Below, in pieces: positions 9,574-21,300 of a stretch of 64,000 bases of DNA (positions are counted from its first letter, which is position 1; every line of letters starts with the position of its first letter). A model generated the notes under the pieces. It did no database searches. It was given only the letters and a program-made list of their open reading frames with translations, and had not been told where the DNA came from. The position numbers and the translations under genes were made by a program. The stretch is from NCBI GenBank assembly GCA_011503125.2, contig WWBZ02000017.1, positions 92,821-156,820 of the forward strand. The letters run 5' to 3'. The DNA comes from Botryosphaeria dothidea (lineage: Eukaryota; Ascomycota; Dothideomycetes; Botryosphaeriales; Botryosphaeriaceae).

Positions 9574-10201
9574 TAAGCTAAGTATAGGACGACTATTAAC
9601 TACTACCGGTTTAGGTAGATAGTTAAGACGAATAGAGAGTAGAGGTAGTCTTAAGTAAACGAATAGTAAGAAAACTAGGGCAAAGGAGGCGCTAACTCTA
9701 GTACTAAGTTAAATAGAAAGGGTATATAAGGCTAATATAGGAACCGGTATTAGCACTATAGGATATAGTAGCGCTAGACACGTATCTAAAATAGAAGGAC
9801 CGACAAGAGCTCTAGGGAACCGAGCGGAGACTACAGGTGGACAAAAGGTTAAGCGGTTTAGCCCGGCCGGAGCCGAGCCTGTACACACTAGATAAGCACT
9901 ATACTACCCGCCCCGAGGGCGAGCGAGGCATAAGCGGTTACCTAGTATAGGCATTATAGACTATAGGACCTAATCCCGTGCCGGACAACCCTCTCCCTGC
10001 TAATAGGCAGGCCCTTAATTCGATAGCTAGTCGATAAGCTCATAGGAGCTAGTTAACTAAGGGATGTCGCCACCCTAAGGCACGTATCACCGCACCTGCT
10101 GTCGGTCAGCCAAGTTTCCAACTACACCATGTAGCCGTTTAATGGTTCAGGGTTCACTTTTTTTCAACCTATATACCCACACCCACAAAAAACGCGACCG
10201 A

Positions 10202-10312
10202 CAAACAAGCAAGCAAGCAAGGCAAGCAGGGCAAACAGGGCAAGTCGGGCAAGCAGGGCAAGCAGGATAAGCAAGGCAAACAGGGCAAGCAGGGCAGGCA
10301 GGGCAGGAAGGG
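10202..10312 (+). repeat. Minisatellite of about 10-base period
   Basis: Imperfect tandem copies of GGCAAGCAGG with variants such as GGCAAACAGG and GGCAGGCAGG, about ten in all. No spacers and no conserved palindrome are present. Confidence 0.85.
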
Positions 10313-10340
10313 TCAAAAACAGGGAAAGGTCAAAAAGCAA

Positions 10341-10380
10341 CAGTCCCCACCCGGATTCGAACCCGTAACCTCTCGAACCG
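10341..10380 (-). other. tRNA 3'-half-like segment with a perfect B box
   Basis: On the minus strand the segment reads ACGGGTTCGAATCCGGGTGG and includes GGTTCGAATCC, a perfect Pol III B-box. The T stem has a mismatch and there is no matching 5' half, anticodon arm or CCA-proximal pairing nearby. It is therefore not a functional tRNA gene. It could be a tRNA fragment or the head of another SINE. Confidence 0.4.
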
Positions 10381-10401
10381 GGAGGAGGAAGGGGGGGGTG
10401 A

Positions 10402-10585
10402 TGTTAGAGTCTGAAGCCTCAGGATCAAGCCTCAGAGGATCATCGGCAGATCACGTGACGCCAAGCCTTTCTTGTATATAACTCTCCTCTTTCTTCTACG
10501 ACTTCTCCTCTTTCTCCTTAAGTCTAGCTTAACGTATATAGCGTAATATATCTTTTAGCGATTATCTTAAGGTTAAGCCCTAATA
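10402..10585 (+). repeat. G2 3' LTR (right edge tentative)
   Basis: TGTTAG follows a polypurine tract, and CTAATA at 10580-10585 could be a RIP-altered CTAACA end, giving 184 bases. A CACGTG motif lies near 10454 and a TATA box near 10476. From about 10490 the sequence switches abruptly to the CpA-free state. The second LTR is not in the window, so the right edge is a guess. Confidence 0.5.
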
Positions 10586-10706
10586 GATACTACCTCTATA
10601 ATCGAAACTACCGCGTTCGCGACTATAAATATCTTTTAAAAGCGTATAGTCTTATATAGAAGAAGCGCGTAGCGCGGAGAAGCTAGCTACTTTATCTTAC
10701 TATATA

Positions 10707-11751
10707 AATAGATAAATTTATTTCTTCTCAATATAGCTTCCTTACGGGTCTATACGGGGCTAGCTATCTATTATTATTTTATACGAGGAGGAAAACCTTT
10801 TCGTCTAGTAAAACCCCTCCTCTCTCTCTAGGTATACTATCCTATACTAGTTCTATTTTTTCTTCTTACCGGTAGCGGCTACTATAGTAGCCCTATATTT
10901 ATCTACTAGACCTATTTCTTTAGTTCTTATCCTCGTAGTTATCCGGGTTCTAGTAGTCCTAGTAGTTCTAGTAGTTCTTCTAGTTTCTCTTTCTAGTTAC
11001 CCTCCTAGATTAGTTCTCTTACTAGGCTAAATTACTTAAGTAGCCCTAGGCGTAAGAACTAGTCTATTACTACTTTAATCTTCTTCTTCGTTAAGAGAAG
11101 GAAATAGTAGTCCGTAGTTTCTATCTTTTAGAGTATCTATATTCTACTCTATTAGAAGTCGGGGTAGAAGAGAAGGATATACTTTAGGGTTTATCTATAC
11201 TAGCCGTATAGATAGGTAGGGCTAAGATATCCTAGTACCTTACGCCTAAAGAGAAAGTCTTCTAGTCTAATATACTCTATACGTAGTAGAGTAGCGAGTA
11301 TACTCTATAGCTTAGGTAGTTCGCTATAGATTTATCTAATTTTTAGATTCTACTATATACTTTAGGCTACTAGCTTACCTTGCCTTCCTTAGCTAGTAAA
11401 CTTTATCTATCTCTTCTTCTACTTATTCCTATATATTATACGTAGTCTTATTCGCTTTAGGAGGCTCTAGTAGGTAGGAAGGTAGTAGTAAAAGAGGGAG
11501 TTTGCCTTTTTTCTAAGTAGAGATCTTCTAGCTAGGCTAGCGGTATCTCTAGTACTTAGAGTAACCCTAGCTATCTATTTAATACTCTAGTAAGTTTCCT
11601 CTACTACTACTATAACTAGGCTATTTCTAGCTCTAATAGTTTAGGCTAGTACTAGTTTATCTAGGTATAATAAGAGTGGGGGAATCCCCGTCTTATACTC
11701 TAAGGTTTATATACTAGTTAACTTATATACTCTTAAGATAATACGTAGATA
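10707..11751 (-). mobile_element. L1c: 5'-truncated L1 LINE copy
   Basis: Reverse complement of the end of L1a (28868 leftward), saturated by RIP. It is flanked by the 14-base duplication TATCTTACTATATA (10693-10706 and 11752-11765) and ends in the AAATTTATCT-type tail. Only about the last kilobase of the element, covering the end of ORF2 and the 3' untranslated region, was inserted. Confidence 0.88.
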
Positions 11752-11765
11752 TATCTTACTATATA

Positions 11766-12945
11766 GCTAAAGACTCTATAAGATTAAATTAACTAACTAA
11801 AGACCTTCTAAGCCGTCGAGAATAAGTCTATCTACGATAATAAAGCTACTAAAAGCTAAGAAATTAGTAGTAAAAAAGAGAACGTTAAGAAGATTACTAT
11901 ACTATTAAAATCTATTACTAGTAAGCTTTCTAAAGATATCTAAATTATAGATTCCGCTATATCTATATATATAACTAACTAATACTAACTTTTTAGTAGA
12001 CCTCTAACCCGTATTATAAGGCGTATAATTAAAGTTAGTAGAAGAGTATTATACGCTAACTACGTCGGCTTAGTTATATTAGTAGATAAGTACGGTAATT
12101 CGATTTCTTTATTCTCTATTCTTTACGTTCTAAAACTAGATATAAACCTTCTCTCTAGCCGATAGATATATAAGAACGGACTAAAGAGTTCTTTTAATAA
12201 TCGTTTCCTCTATCTTAGAGATCGGTACGATAAAAATATTCTTATCGCCTAAGAGAATAGAGGAGTTTACCTTATAGATAAGGTTAAACTAATAAGTAAA
12301 TACTTCGCGCTATCGGCTCTCGAGATAGCGTAATAATAGATTTAACTAGCTACGCTAGCCCTAGCCTATAGTAAGGTAAATTCGTAGACCGAGTTACTAA
12401 TAGCCTATAAAATCTAAACTACTAAATAAGAATAAGACCCTACTCTAGAGATAATAGTAACTAACTAAAAGATTAAGCTATTTAGACTATAGTATAGAAG
12501 ATTTAGATATCTTAGTAAGTAAAAGCTAGTAGAGCTATATAAGATAACGACTCTCGTAGAGCCGATTCCTACTATAGCGGAGAAAGACTACGTATATAAA
12601 GTATATACCCTTACTAAAATAAAAAATAAGAAAGAGTACTACGTAAGTAATAGAAAAGCCGTAAGTCTATTACTTATTTTAATCGACGTTTACGGCCCGC
12701 TATTAGAATCTTAGGCTAGCTACTACTACTTTTTTAAAATCGTCGATAATTACTTAAGAAAGATATAGACTATCGCGCTTAAGAGGCGAGAGAAAGTACT
12801 ATACGTCTTAAACGAATAGCGCGTAAAGATAGAACTTTAAGAAGAAGTAAAGCTCGCTATCGTTTATAGCGATAACGCTACTAAGCTTAAGGCTATCCTT
12901 AATTAGTAGTACGTAATTCTTAGAATTACTTTCTAATATACTATT
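11766..12945 (+). pseudogene. C3 protease and integrase N-terminal part, RIP-mutated
   Basis: The frame, read through TAA/TAG codons, shows a degraded protease (IIDSA near 11950, matching the usual DSG/DTG position), then the region up to the integrase (GVYLIDK, then ALEIAQ) and the integrase core (LLLILIDVYGP near 12680, IVYSDNATK near 12870). The frame stops at the C2 insertion and resumes at 18383. Confidence 0.7.
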
Positions 12946-13195
12946 TATTAGACTATTTTACCTTACTATCTTAGGCGTTATATTCTTTTAGATATTAAGA
13001 TTAATATCTTTATTTGCTACCTCCTTACTACTCCTTATATTTATAAGCTTCGGATATTAATATCGGCTTCTATTCTCCTCGGTTATTTAAATACTCTTTT
13101 ATATATATAAGTAAGCCTATCGACCTCCCTCTTAGGAGATAGGTAGAATCTACTCTCTTTTCTAACCTTATAACTCTTTACTCTAAAATCTAATA
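12946..13195 (+). repeat. C2 5' LTR (RIP-saturated)
   Basis: 250 bases; the opening TGTTAG is altered to TATTAG and the closing CCAACA to CTAATA. It differs from the 3' LTR by many transitions of the CpA/TpG to TpA kind. Confidence 0.93.
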
Positions 13196-13208
13196 GTTAT
13201 AAGCCCGG
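13196..13208 (+). other. C2 primer-binding site, half-tRNA-iMet type
   Basis: GTTATAAGCCCGG follows the LTR directly and equals the C1 site apart from one TpG to TpA change. Confidence 0.6.
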
Positions 13209-13600
13209 GGGGACGCTACGGCTAGACGCTAAGACTACCCTACTTCTTAGCTCTTTACTAATTAACTCTCCTACTTAACTAAGTACTCTTTACTAATACG
13301 TAACTACTATTATCTACGGCTTCTACCCGGTTATAGGCTACGGCGACTAAACTAATAACTTAACACGGAGCTATACTAGCTACTACCTCTACTCGAATCT
13401 AACTAGATTAATAATAACTTACTAATAATATAGGAGACTCTATTAAATCCTATATACTTACTAAGTCTTCGGACTAGAATTACTAGTTATTCCTAGTAAA
13501 AGGAAGAGCCTAGAATACTAATATCTAGAGCCTCGTTAATCCTTTACTAATAACTAAATCTTAGGGTACTACTAAACCTAAGAAACTAATAATTTAAGGT

Positions 13601-16600
13601 ATAGTTACTACTAATAAGAAGCTTACTTATAACTATAAGATAAGTAACTACCGCGTAGACTACGCACTCTACGAAAAATAATAAAAGGCACTTACTAATC
13701 TTGCAACCTATATCTAGGACTTAATCGCCACGAATCTGCTCCCGTATATTAGTAATACGGATTCGGATAATTATCCTTAGACCTATCTAACAACGCTTAA
13801 AGCTAAACTTGTACTAACTAACGAAGCTATAGATCTAGAACTCGAATAGCAGTATAATTAGCTTAAGCGAGGTCTATCTAACTAGAATATTAAGAAATAG
13901 CTTTAATCTTAGGAAGAGGTCTATACTAAAGCCAAGTAACGCGACTTACTATAAGTTAAAGACGACCGACTAGTTAGAGACTTTCTCCTCTCTCTTCGAG
14001 GAATCGATTCTACCTACTCTTAGATAGAACTATACCTTCTACGAGGCTAAGAAACTAAGCTAACCCTTTATAAAGCTATTAAAGACTATAGGCAACACCT
14101 ACGCATCGAGAATCTCGAGAAACTATCTAAATCCTCGAAGCACTTAGCCTTCCCGGCCACTTTCAAGGGCAAGGAATAGGAAAACAACGAAAAGCTACCT
14201 TGTATCTGTGGACTCAATTACTAGTATAAGGACTGTTTCTACCTAAACGAGGATATACGGCCCAAGCACTAGACACTAAACAAGGCTGCTTAAACACGTG
14301 TTAACGAGAAACTTAAGGATCTAAAAATTAAGGCACGAATCGACTATGCACTAAATCGAGAAAAGGAAAGACAACTCGGTTCTCTATCTACTACAAACAC
14401 GACTACAACTCTAACACCCAACGTTTAAAGTAAATTACCTTTAATCGAGGTCGCCTTATTCTCTATTATTAGCCACTCTATAAGGAGAGCTAATACCTCT
14501 CTTTAGTTATCCTAGATTCTCGACTCTAGAATAGATTATCATATCTACAACCGATCTATACAGGATAGATTCAAACAAACCAGAGCTACTGAACTAGACG
14601 AATACCTCACCTATAGAGAAATAACTATACTAATTACTACGTATAGAATAGTTACTGTTAACGTTAAGATACTATCTAGTAAAGGCTATATTACTCTCTA
14701 AGATGTTGCAATGTCTCTATCTTTTATGGCCAATCTTATATCGCTTGACAAAGCTCTTAAAGCAGGAATCGACTAGAACCCAAGGACTAGAACTCTAAGC
14801 AAAAACAATCAGACTCTCTGCTTCACTAAACGATATAACGGACATTTCTACCTTAAACGCAATACAGCACCGCTCCAAGCTTACTCTTCACTTCTCGCAA
14901 CTCAACTAACTACTTTCGCAACCAAAGCCGCACACATTACCAACTAGCACCGCATCCTTAGCCACGCTAGCCAGGAAACTCTTTAACATCTCGAAGAATC
15001 CACCGAAGGAACACAAATTACTTCATCACCATCTAAACAACCCCTTTAGCACTGCGAAACCTGTGCACTATCAAAGGCATATAGGATCGTCTCTCGATCT
15101 TCAGATAAAGAAGAAGAACCAACTAAGCCTTTCTTACGCGTTACATTCGATATTCTCCAGCTTATACCAGCTTATAACGGAGATAAATGGACAGCTTATC
15201 TTGCTTGCTCATTATTAAACTTTATCCTCCTATTCACATACAGGCACAAATCAGACACAGCGGAACTTGCCATCTATAGACTTAAAATTATTAAGATCCG
15301 CTACCAGGGCAAGGTTATCTTCTTCAGAACTAATAGAGAAACTACACTCGGAAATACCTTTCTCTCCTATCTTATAGATCATGGAATTACCCTTGAAACC
15401 TCAGCTCTAGCAACACCCGAGCAAAACGGACACTCTAAACGCTTAGGGGGTGTACTTCTTATTAGAGCACGAGCCATGCGAATTGGCGCGAACCTTCTAG
15501 AAAGACTATGGCCTAAAACTATCCGAGCCGCCGCCTATATCTATAACAGGACTCCACTCAAGAAACTCGGCTGGATTACACCTTTTAAAAGAGTCACTGG
15601 TAATAGACTAAATCTCTCGCATCTTAAAGCCTACGGATGCAAAGCCTACTCTCTACGCAAAGATCTTCTACGCACTTATAAGCTTGCTAAACGAGTATTC
15701 ATCGGATATCTTGTTAGGTACGACTCGACCAACATCTTCCGCATCTGGATCCTAAGCCAGGATAAAGTAATACGGACCAGAGACGTTACTTTTGACGAAA
15801 ACAGCTTCTTCGATCCATTAGAGACTAATATCGGTAAAACCCTTGGAAAGGAGATAATTGAGACTCTCAATACTCCTGCTCTGCCATTAATCTATGGTCT
15901 TATGCCTCAGGAAGAACCTGAATCCTCTACCCTCAATCAACACAATCAGACAACAAACTAATAATCTCAAGCTGAGAAAGACCCATTAACTCAAACGCTA
16001 CCTACACCCTCAGAATCAGTAGAACCTAAAGTAGGACCTCTCGAATCAGAAGAAGAACAAGAACAAGAATAAGAACAAGAACAAGAACAAGAACAAGAAC
16101 AAGAACAAGAACAAGAGCAAGAGCAAGAGCAAACTGAACAACGACTCGGACCTCTACTACCTGCCCAATATAACACTCCACCTCAACTAGGCGCTGCTCC
16201 CGGCAATAGAGCACCACGAGGAGCAGATATCTCAGCCACATTTACTAAAGAAACTATTATTCTAGAAAACAGCTCACGAAGTTCTCGGAATCAAAATCCA
16301 AACTACAGCAATGACCCTTTTAGAAAGCCTCGAAAACCACGAAAAGAAGTATATACTGCAACACTTGCTCAAGCTCAAGAACAACCAAAATCGACTTTCT
16401 ACAACGCGTTCTCAGCTGCAATTAACACTCTAAAACCTAAGTCTAAAGTTCATCGAGATAATCTTCCTCTAGAACTAAAGAACTTCGAGGAACTCCTTAA
16501 TTATCTATTCAAGGACGGATTTTTAACCGCACTTCTCGAGGAAATCCAGAAACTTAAGCAAATCCAAACCTAGATACAAGTCCCAGTTACTCAAGCACAT

Positions 16601-18046
16601 AAGGCAAAGAAACGGATTATTCCACTCACCTAGGTATTTAAGTATAAGTTTAACGAAGAAGGATACCTTATTAAGTTCAAAGCTCGACTCTGTATTAGAG
16701 GAGACCTTCAATCAACTGCTTAGGATACCTACGCTACCACGCTTACTACACGAATCTTTAGAGGACTCATGGCAATTATGGCTGCTTTCGACCTTGAATT
16801 AAGGCAGTACGATGTTATCAATGCGTATCTACACGTCCTAATCGACGAGGAAACATATTATAAACCACTACTAGGCATGAAAATCAAGGACGGACTCGTT
16901 CTCCTACTCCTACGAGCACTATATAGACTTAAATAATTATCAGCTCTCTGGCAAAAGCACTTATCAAAAACACTTTAAAATCTCGGCCTTACTAAAGTGC
17001 TAGAAGCTCCTTGCCTATTCACAAACGAATATATAGTCCTATTCTTCTTCGTGGATGATATCGTTATCATCTACCATAGGGATTATACTGCCTATATCGA
17101 CGAATTCCAACGCAAACTCTTCGAAATCTACGAGATGCGATACCTTGGCGAACTCTAATGGTTTCTAGTAATTAGGATCATTCGAAACAGAGACGAACGT
17201 AAACTCTGGCTATGCCAAGACTCCTACATTGCCAAACTTGCTACGAAATTCAACGTTAAAGAGGACTCGAAGCGCTCAGTTCCTCTCCCACCTAATGAAC
17301 CTATTACTCAGAATCCCGACCAAGCTACGGACCAAGATATATACGCTTTTCAGCAGAAAGTCGGATCAATCAACTACGCTGCAGTCTACACCAGACCAGA
17401 TATTACATACGCAGTATCACGACTCTCTAAACACCTACAGAATCCTTCAGCTCAGCACCTTCATCTAGCTCAACGAGTTCTTAAATATCTATTATACACT
17501 CGAAGCTACTCTCTCACGTTCTCAGGATTTATACATTCCACTAAGGATCTATTCATTGCTTCCAGCGACGCCTTATTTGCTTCGGATATCGATACAAGAA
17601 AGAGTATTCAAGGCTTCCTCTTTCGACTCTTTGGAGGAGCAATCGACTAGAAAGTAGCCAAACAACGCACTGTCACTACAAGCAGCACTAAAGCCGAATT
17701 ACTCGCTCTCTTAACCACCGCCAAGGAGACTATATAGTAGGAAAACCTCTTCAAAGCAATCGACTTCTCGACTAGACATCAGACGAAGATCCAGTGTGAT
17801 AATACTTAGACAATTCGCCTACTTAACGAAGAGACATACAAGCTTATTACAAAACTTCGTCATATTCAAATCCACAGCCACTAGCTACGCCAGGAAGTAC
17901 AAGAAGGCAACATCTCAATTTCCTGGACTTCTACTACAGAGACAATCGCAGATAGACTTATAAAACCTCTCAACAAACAGAAACATTAATACTTTCTTTA
18001 ACAGATTGGACTCGAAGACATCACTACCAAATTGCAAGACAACTAA
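13601..18046 (+). pseudogene. C2 gag-pol polyprotein, RIP-mutated
   Basis: The likely start codon at 13601 is ATA, an ATG changed by RIP. Gag has the finger-like CICG with CFYLN near 14210. Protease has ILDS near 14510; the frame appears to shift by one base just after it. Integrase has an HHCC region at about 14950-15065 (HRILSH, then CETC), and 15476-15961 is open. A (GAACAA)n stretch separates integrase from reverse transcriptase. The reverse transcriptase box is FVDD at 17048-17059. The frame ends at TAA 18044-18046. Most stops are TAG or TAA at expected Gln or Trp positions. Confidence 0.85.
16044..16135 (+). repeat. (GAACAA)n microsatellite in C2 pol
   Basis: About a dozen hexamer units encode alternating Glu and Gln between the integrase and reverse transcriptase domains. 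The region has low constraint in copia polyproteins. On the other strand it reads as a Cys/Ser string that has no meaning. Confidence 0.88.
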
Positions 18047-18127
18047 CTACTCTGCTCAATTTCTCACACTCAATGCTACGTTTTACTATCACGACCCTCC
18101 TAATGCGTACACGTCGTGAAGGGAGTG

Positions 18128-18377
18128 TGTTAGACTATTTTACCTTACTGCCTTAGGCGTCACATTCTTTTAGATATCAAGATCAACATCTTTATTTGCC
18201 ACCTCCTCACTACTCCTCATATTCACAAGCTTCGGATATCAACATCGGCTTCTGTTCTCCTCGGTTATTCAAACACTCTTTTATATATATAAGCAAGCCT
18301 ATCGACCTCCCTCTCAGGAGACAGGCAGAATCTACTCTCTTTTCTAACCTCACAACTCTTCACTCTAAAATCCAACA
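18128..18377 (+). repeat. C2 3' LTR (little RIP)
   Basis: 250 bases, TGTTAG to CCAACA, with TATATATATAAG near 18285. It keeps most CpA and TpG sites lost from its 5' partner. Confidence 0.95.
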
Positions 18378-18382
18378 CTATT

Positions 18383-21300
18383 CCGTATTAGTTAAGTTAA
18401 AATAGTATAGTAGAGCGAGCTATCTAGACTATAGAAGTCTAAGTAAGAGTAATACTAAAAGAAGTAAAACTTCTAATAGACTTTTAGGTAGAAGTAGCCG
18501 AGACCGATACTTACCTACGAAATTAGACTATAACTAGACCTTTTATTAACGGAAAACCTACGATCTCTAAGAAAGCGTTTATAAATTAAAAGTTAAGTAT
18601 CGACTATATACGCGTCTAGGGATATAAGATCTACTTATATATTAACCCTAAATCTCTACTAGTTAGTTTAAGGTATAATAAGTTTATAGACCGAGTAAGA
18701 GTAGAAGTCTTTATAGAATACGTAGACGAAACTAAAAAGTAGTACTATTTATAGACTCCGAATCTTAGAAGAATAATCCGTAGTTATATAGTACGGTTCT
18801 CGGAAAGCGAAAAGAGAGGGGATATTAATCTAAAACTAAAGGTTAAAGTAAGTAGTAATATAGTTCTCTAAAGGCGACCTATAGGTCGTCTAAAGAAAAT
18901 TCTATTTACTTTAAAACTAGTTATAGAGAAGAGAAAAAGTACGCTAGAAGTAGAAGAGGAGGTAGACTTAGAGGCCGACTACGGATCTAATATTTAGAAA
19001 CGAGAGGATAAGAAGACTTAATTCTATAACGCTCTAATAATACGTTCGTAGTCGAGCGTAGCTTAGCGATTAAAAACGGATCTAGCTATAGTAGATAGTA
19101 CTATATTAAATATAGATCCGTAACTAAAAGCGTAGAAGCGTCTATCTACTATCTAAAAGAAGATAAGTAGATCTAGAAGAAAGAAACGCGCTAAACGTCC
19201 GCGACTAGAAACGTTTATAGAAGTATATATTCTAAAGCGTAAAAGATTAGAAGAGAATATAACTACGGGGAAGCCGGTAGTAAAAGTATCTTAGAGCTTA
19301 TTTACGCTTATTAGCTAAATACTAGTTAAGTACTACTAACGCTCTAAGATATAAGTATTCTACGCGCTCTTAGTAGTACTTAGTAAGATAATAGAATCGA
19401 AAATTCTAACGCTAAAAACCTACGTAGAAGTAGTAGAAGATAAGTAATTTAGTAAGCTTTAGAGAAAAGTAATCTAGAATAAACTTACTACTCTCGCGTT
19501 AAATAGTATATAGAAAGAAGTTATATCTCTAAAAGAAGTAAATATTATAATAAGTAAGTAGGTTTTTAAGCTAAAATTTAATATTAATAGCTTATTTAAA
19601 AAGGCTAAAGCTCGCTTTATTATAAGAGGTTTTACTTAACGGTTTAGACTCGACTTTTAGAATATCTTTACCCCTATCGTCCGTTATAAGACTCTTCGAA
19701 CGTTCCTAGCTATTATTACGCTCTTTAATATAAAGCTCTACTAGATTAATATTAATAATATCTTTACTAAGTTACGTCTTCGCGAAGATATCTATATAGC
19801 TCTACTAGATAAAGTAAGAGTCGTACCCGAACGCGTCTTTAAGCTTCTACGTAGTCTATACGGTCTTAAGTAAGCCGTATAGGACTAGAATAGTAACTAT
19901 ATAAAAATACTAAAAGATATCGGATTCCGTTAAAGCCTAGTAGATCTATATCTACTAGTTTACGACGAAAGGAAAATACTACTACTTATATACGTAGATA
20001 ATATTCTAGTTACCGCCTAAAGCGGTTAAATAGAAGATATTATCTAGTTTAAAAACGTAATTAGTAAGGCCTTTAAGATTAAGGATTTAGAGAAGATAAA
20101 GAAGATTCTTAGTATCTAAGTTACTCGTAATCGTAGGCACTAGACGCTACGTCTTAATTAGTCTTATTACTTATAAGAAATACTTTAGTTACTTAGTATA
20201 GAATAGAATAAGTTAAGACTATCGATACTACTAATAAACGAATACGATACGCTTTAACCCGCCGGGCTAGAGAATAAGAGAATCGACCTAAAGAAATATT
20301 AGTATACCGTTAGAAAACTAATATACCTTACGGTTCTTATACGTCCGGATCTTATATTTCTAATAGGATAACTAAGCTAATATCTAAGCAATCCCGTAGA
20401 ATACTACGGCTAAGTACTTAAAGGCCTTCTACGATATCTTAGATTAACGGCCGATCTAGAAATTATATATAAGAATAGTAGGAGCCCTAGTCTTATTAGC
20501 TACTCGGATTTAGACTATACTATAGATAAGATAAATAGAAAGTTAATCTTCGGATTTATCTTTCTACTAGTAAACGGACTAATTAGCTAGAGAAGCTAAA
20601 AGTAAAAATTAGTAGCGACCTCTATAGCTAAAGCCGAATATATAATAATATCTATCTACGCTAAGAAATCCTAATAGCTCGTTAGACTATTACGAGATAT
20701 AGGCGTAGAAAAGTATCTAGGGCGATTCTCTTACTAGAAGTAACTACGCGAGAATAAGAAGTTTCGTAGTTACTATATTAATATAAAGGCGGGGTAGTAT
20801 ATTAGTAGGGTATACTTTTACGGTAACCTAGCCTTTCTAGGATAGTATAGGTTCTAAGTTCGAATCTTAGACCGCTTACCTACTTATAGTATATACGTTC
20901 TACGTTAAAAGTATACGTACCCGCGTTCTTCCTAGCGGTAATAAGGGGGAAAATCTATAGATAGTTAGGGTAGGCTATAAGTAGTATGTACGTTCTACTA
21001 TAAAAGTATACGTACCCGCGTTCTCTCTAGCGGTAATAAGGAGGAGAAGAGCTAGCTAGGCGCTTCTAAAAATAAATTTTAAGAGCGCTTTACTAGCGCT
21101 TATAAATAGGTAAGCCGGGACTTCTTACGGCTTAGTCTTAAGATTTATAGTTATCTCTCTCTATAGTTCCTCCCTCTTAGCTACTCTTTCTACTTTAGAT
21201 ACCGCTACCGGTATATAGAAAAACTATACTAAATAGAGTATTTACGGATACTACTATTATAGATAGAAAAGATTTTTACCCGGGCTATCCTAAGAAAGTA

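Larger units (their letters stand above)
2174..10037 (+). pseudogene. G2 Pol C-terminus: integrase to chromodomain, interrupted
   Basis: After removing the three insertions and one target copy each, a single frame runs from 2174 to a TAA at 10035-10037. It starts in the integrase core (ERINTKVER, DWADRLP, SPFFLSHGY), continues through the integrase C-terminal region (KLDNKAVKFTVIEV before C1, HNVFNVDLLRLAGIDPLLS after it), and reaches a chromodomain near 9650-9760 (RRR, then a Y-V-K-W-type core, GY, EP). About 90 further residues follow, ending before 10037. Stops inside the frame are mostly TAG or TAA where Gln or Trp is expected, the RIP pattern, and the restored joins need no indel. The long tail after the chromodomain is not recognised. 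Confidence 0.82.
10038..10401 (+). other. G2 3' untranslated region and polypurine tract
   Basis: No reading frame is supported. It holds a minisatellite (10202-10312), a tRNA-like segment (10341-10380) and a purine-rich run, GGGAGGAGGAAGGGGGGGG, ending just before the TGTTAG of the G2 LTR. It still has many CpA and TpG, unlike the sequence to the right of 10490. Confidence 0.6.
2173..10585 (+). mobile_element. G2: old Ty3/gypsy chromovirus, 3' half, split by three insertions
   Basis: G2 survives as four coding pieces (2173-2410, 3032-3273, 8684-8761, 9587-10037), then a 3' untranslated region, a polypurine tract and a 3' LTR. Between the pieces sit SINE S1, copia C1 and LINE L2a, each flanked by a target duplication. 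G1 is inserted at its left edge. The 5' half is absent. G2 is therefore the oldest layer of this nest. Confidence 0.85.
12946..18377 (+). mobile_element. C2: full-length Ty1/copia retrotransposon
   Basis: A 5432-base element with 250-base LTRs and the perfect target duplication CTATT (12941-12945 and 18378-18382), inserted in the C3 integrase. Next to the 5' LTR is the half-tRNA-iMet primer site; the polypurine tract TGAAGGGAGTG ends at 18127. RIP is uneven: the 5' LTR and the next 460 bases are almost free of CpA and TpG, while the rest, including the 3' LTR, keeps many. Confidence 0.95.

Noticed and set aside
10202..10312. CRISPR-like array
   Set aside because: The unit is about 10 bases, imperfect and without spacers. 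It is a minisatellite in a fungal element.
15991..16176. Cys/Ser-repeat protein on the minus strand, metallothionein-like
   Set aside because: It is only the reverse reading of the (GAACAA)n microsatellite inside C2 pol.
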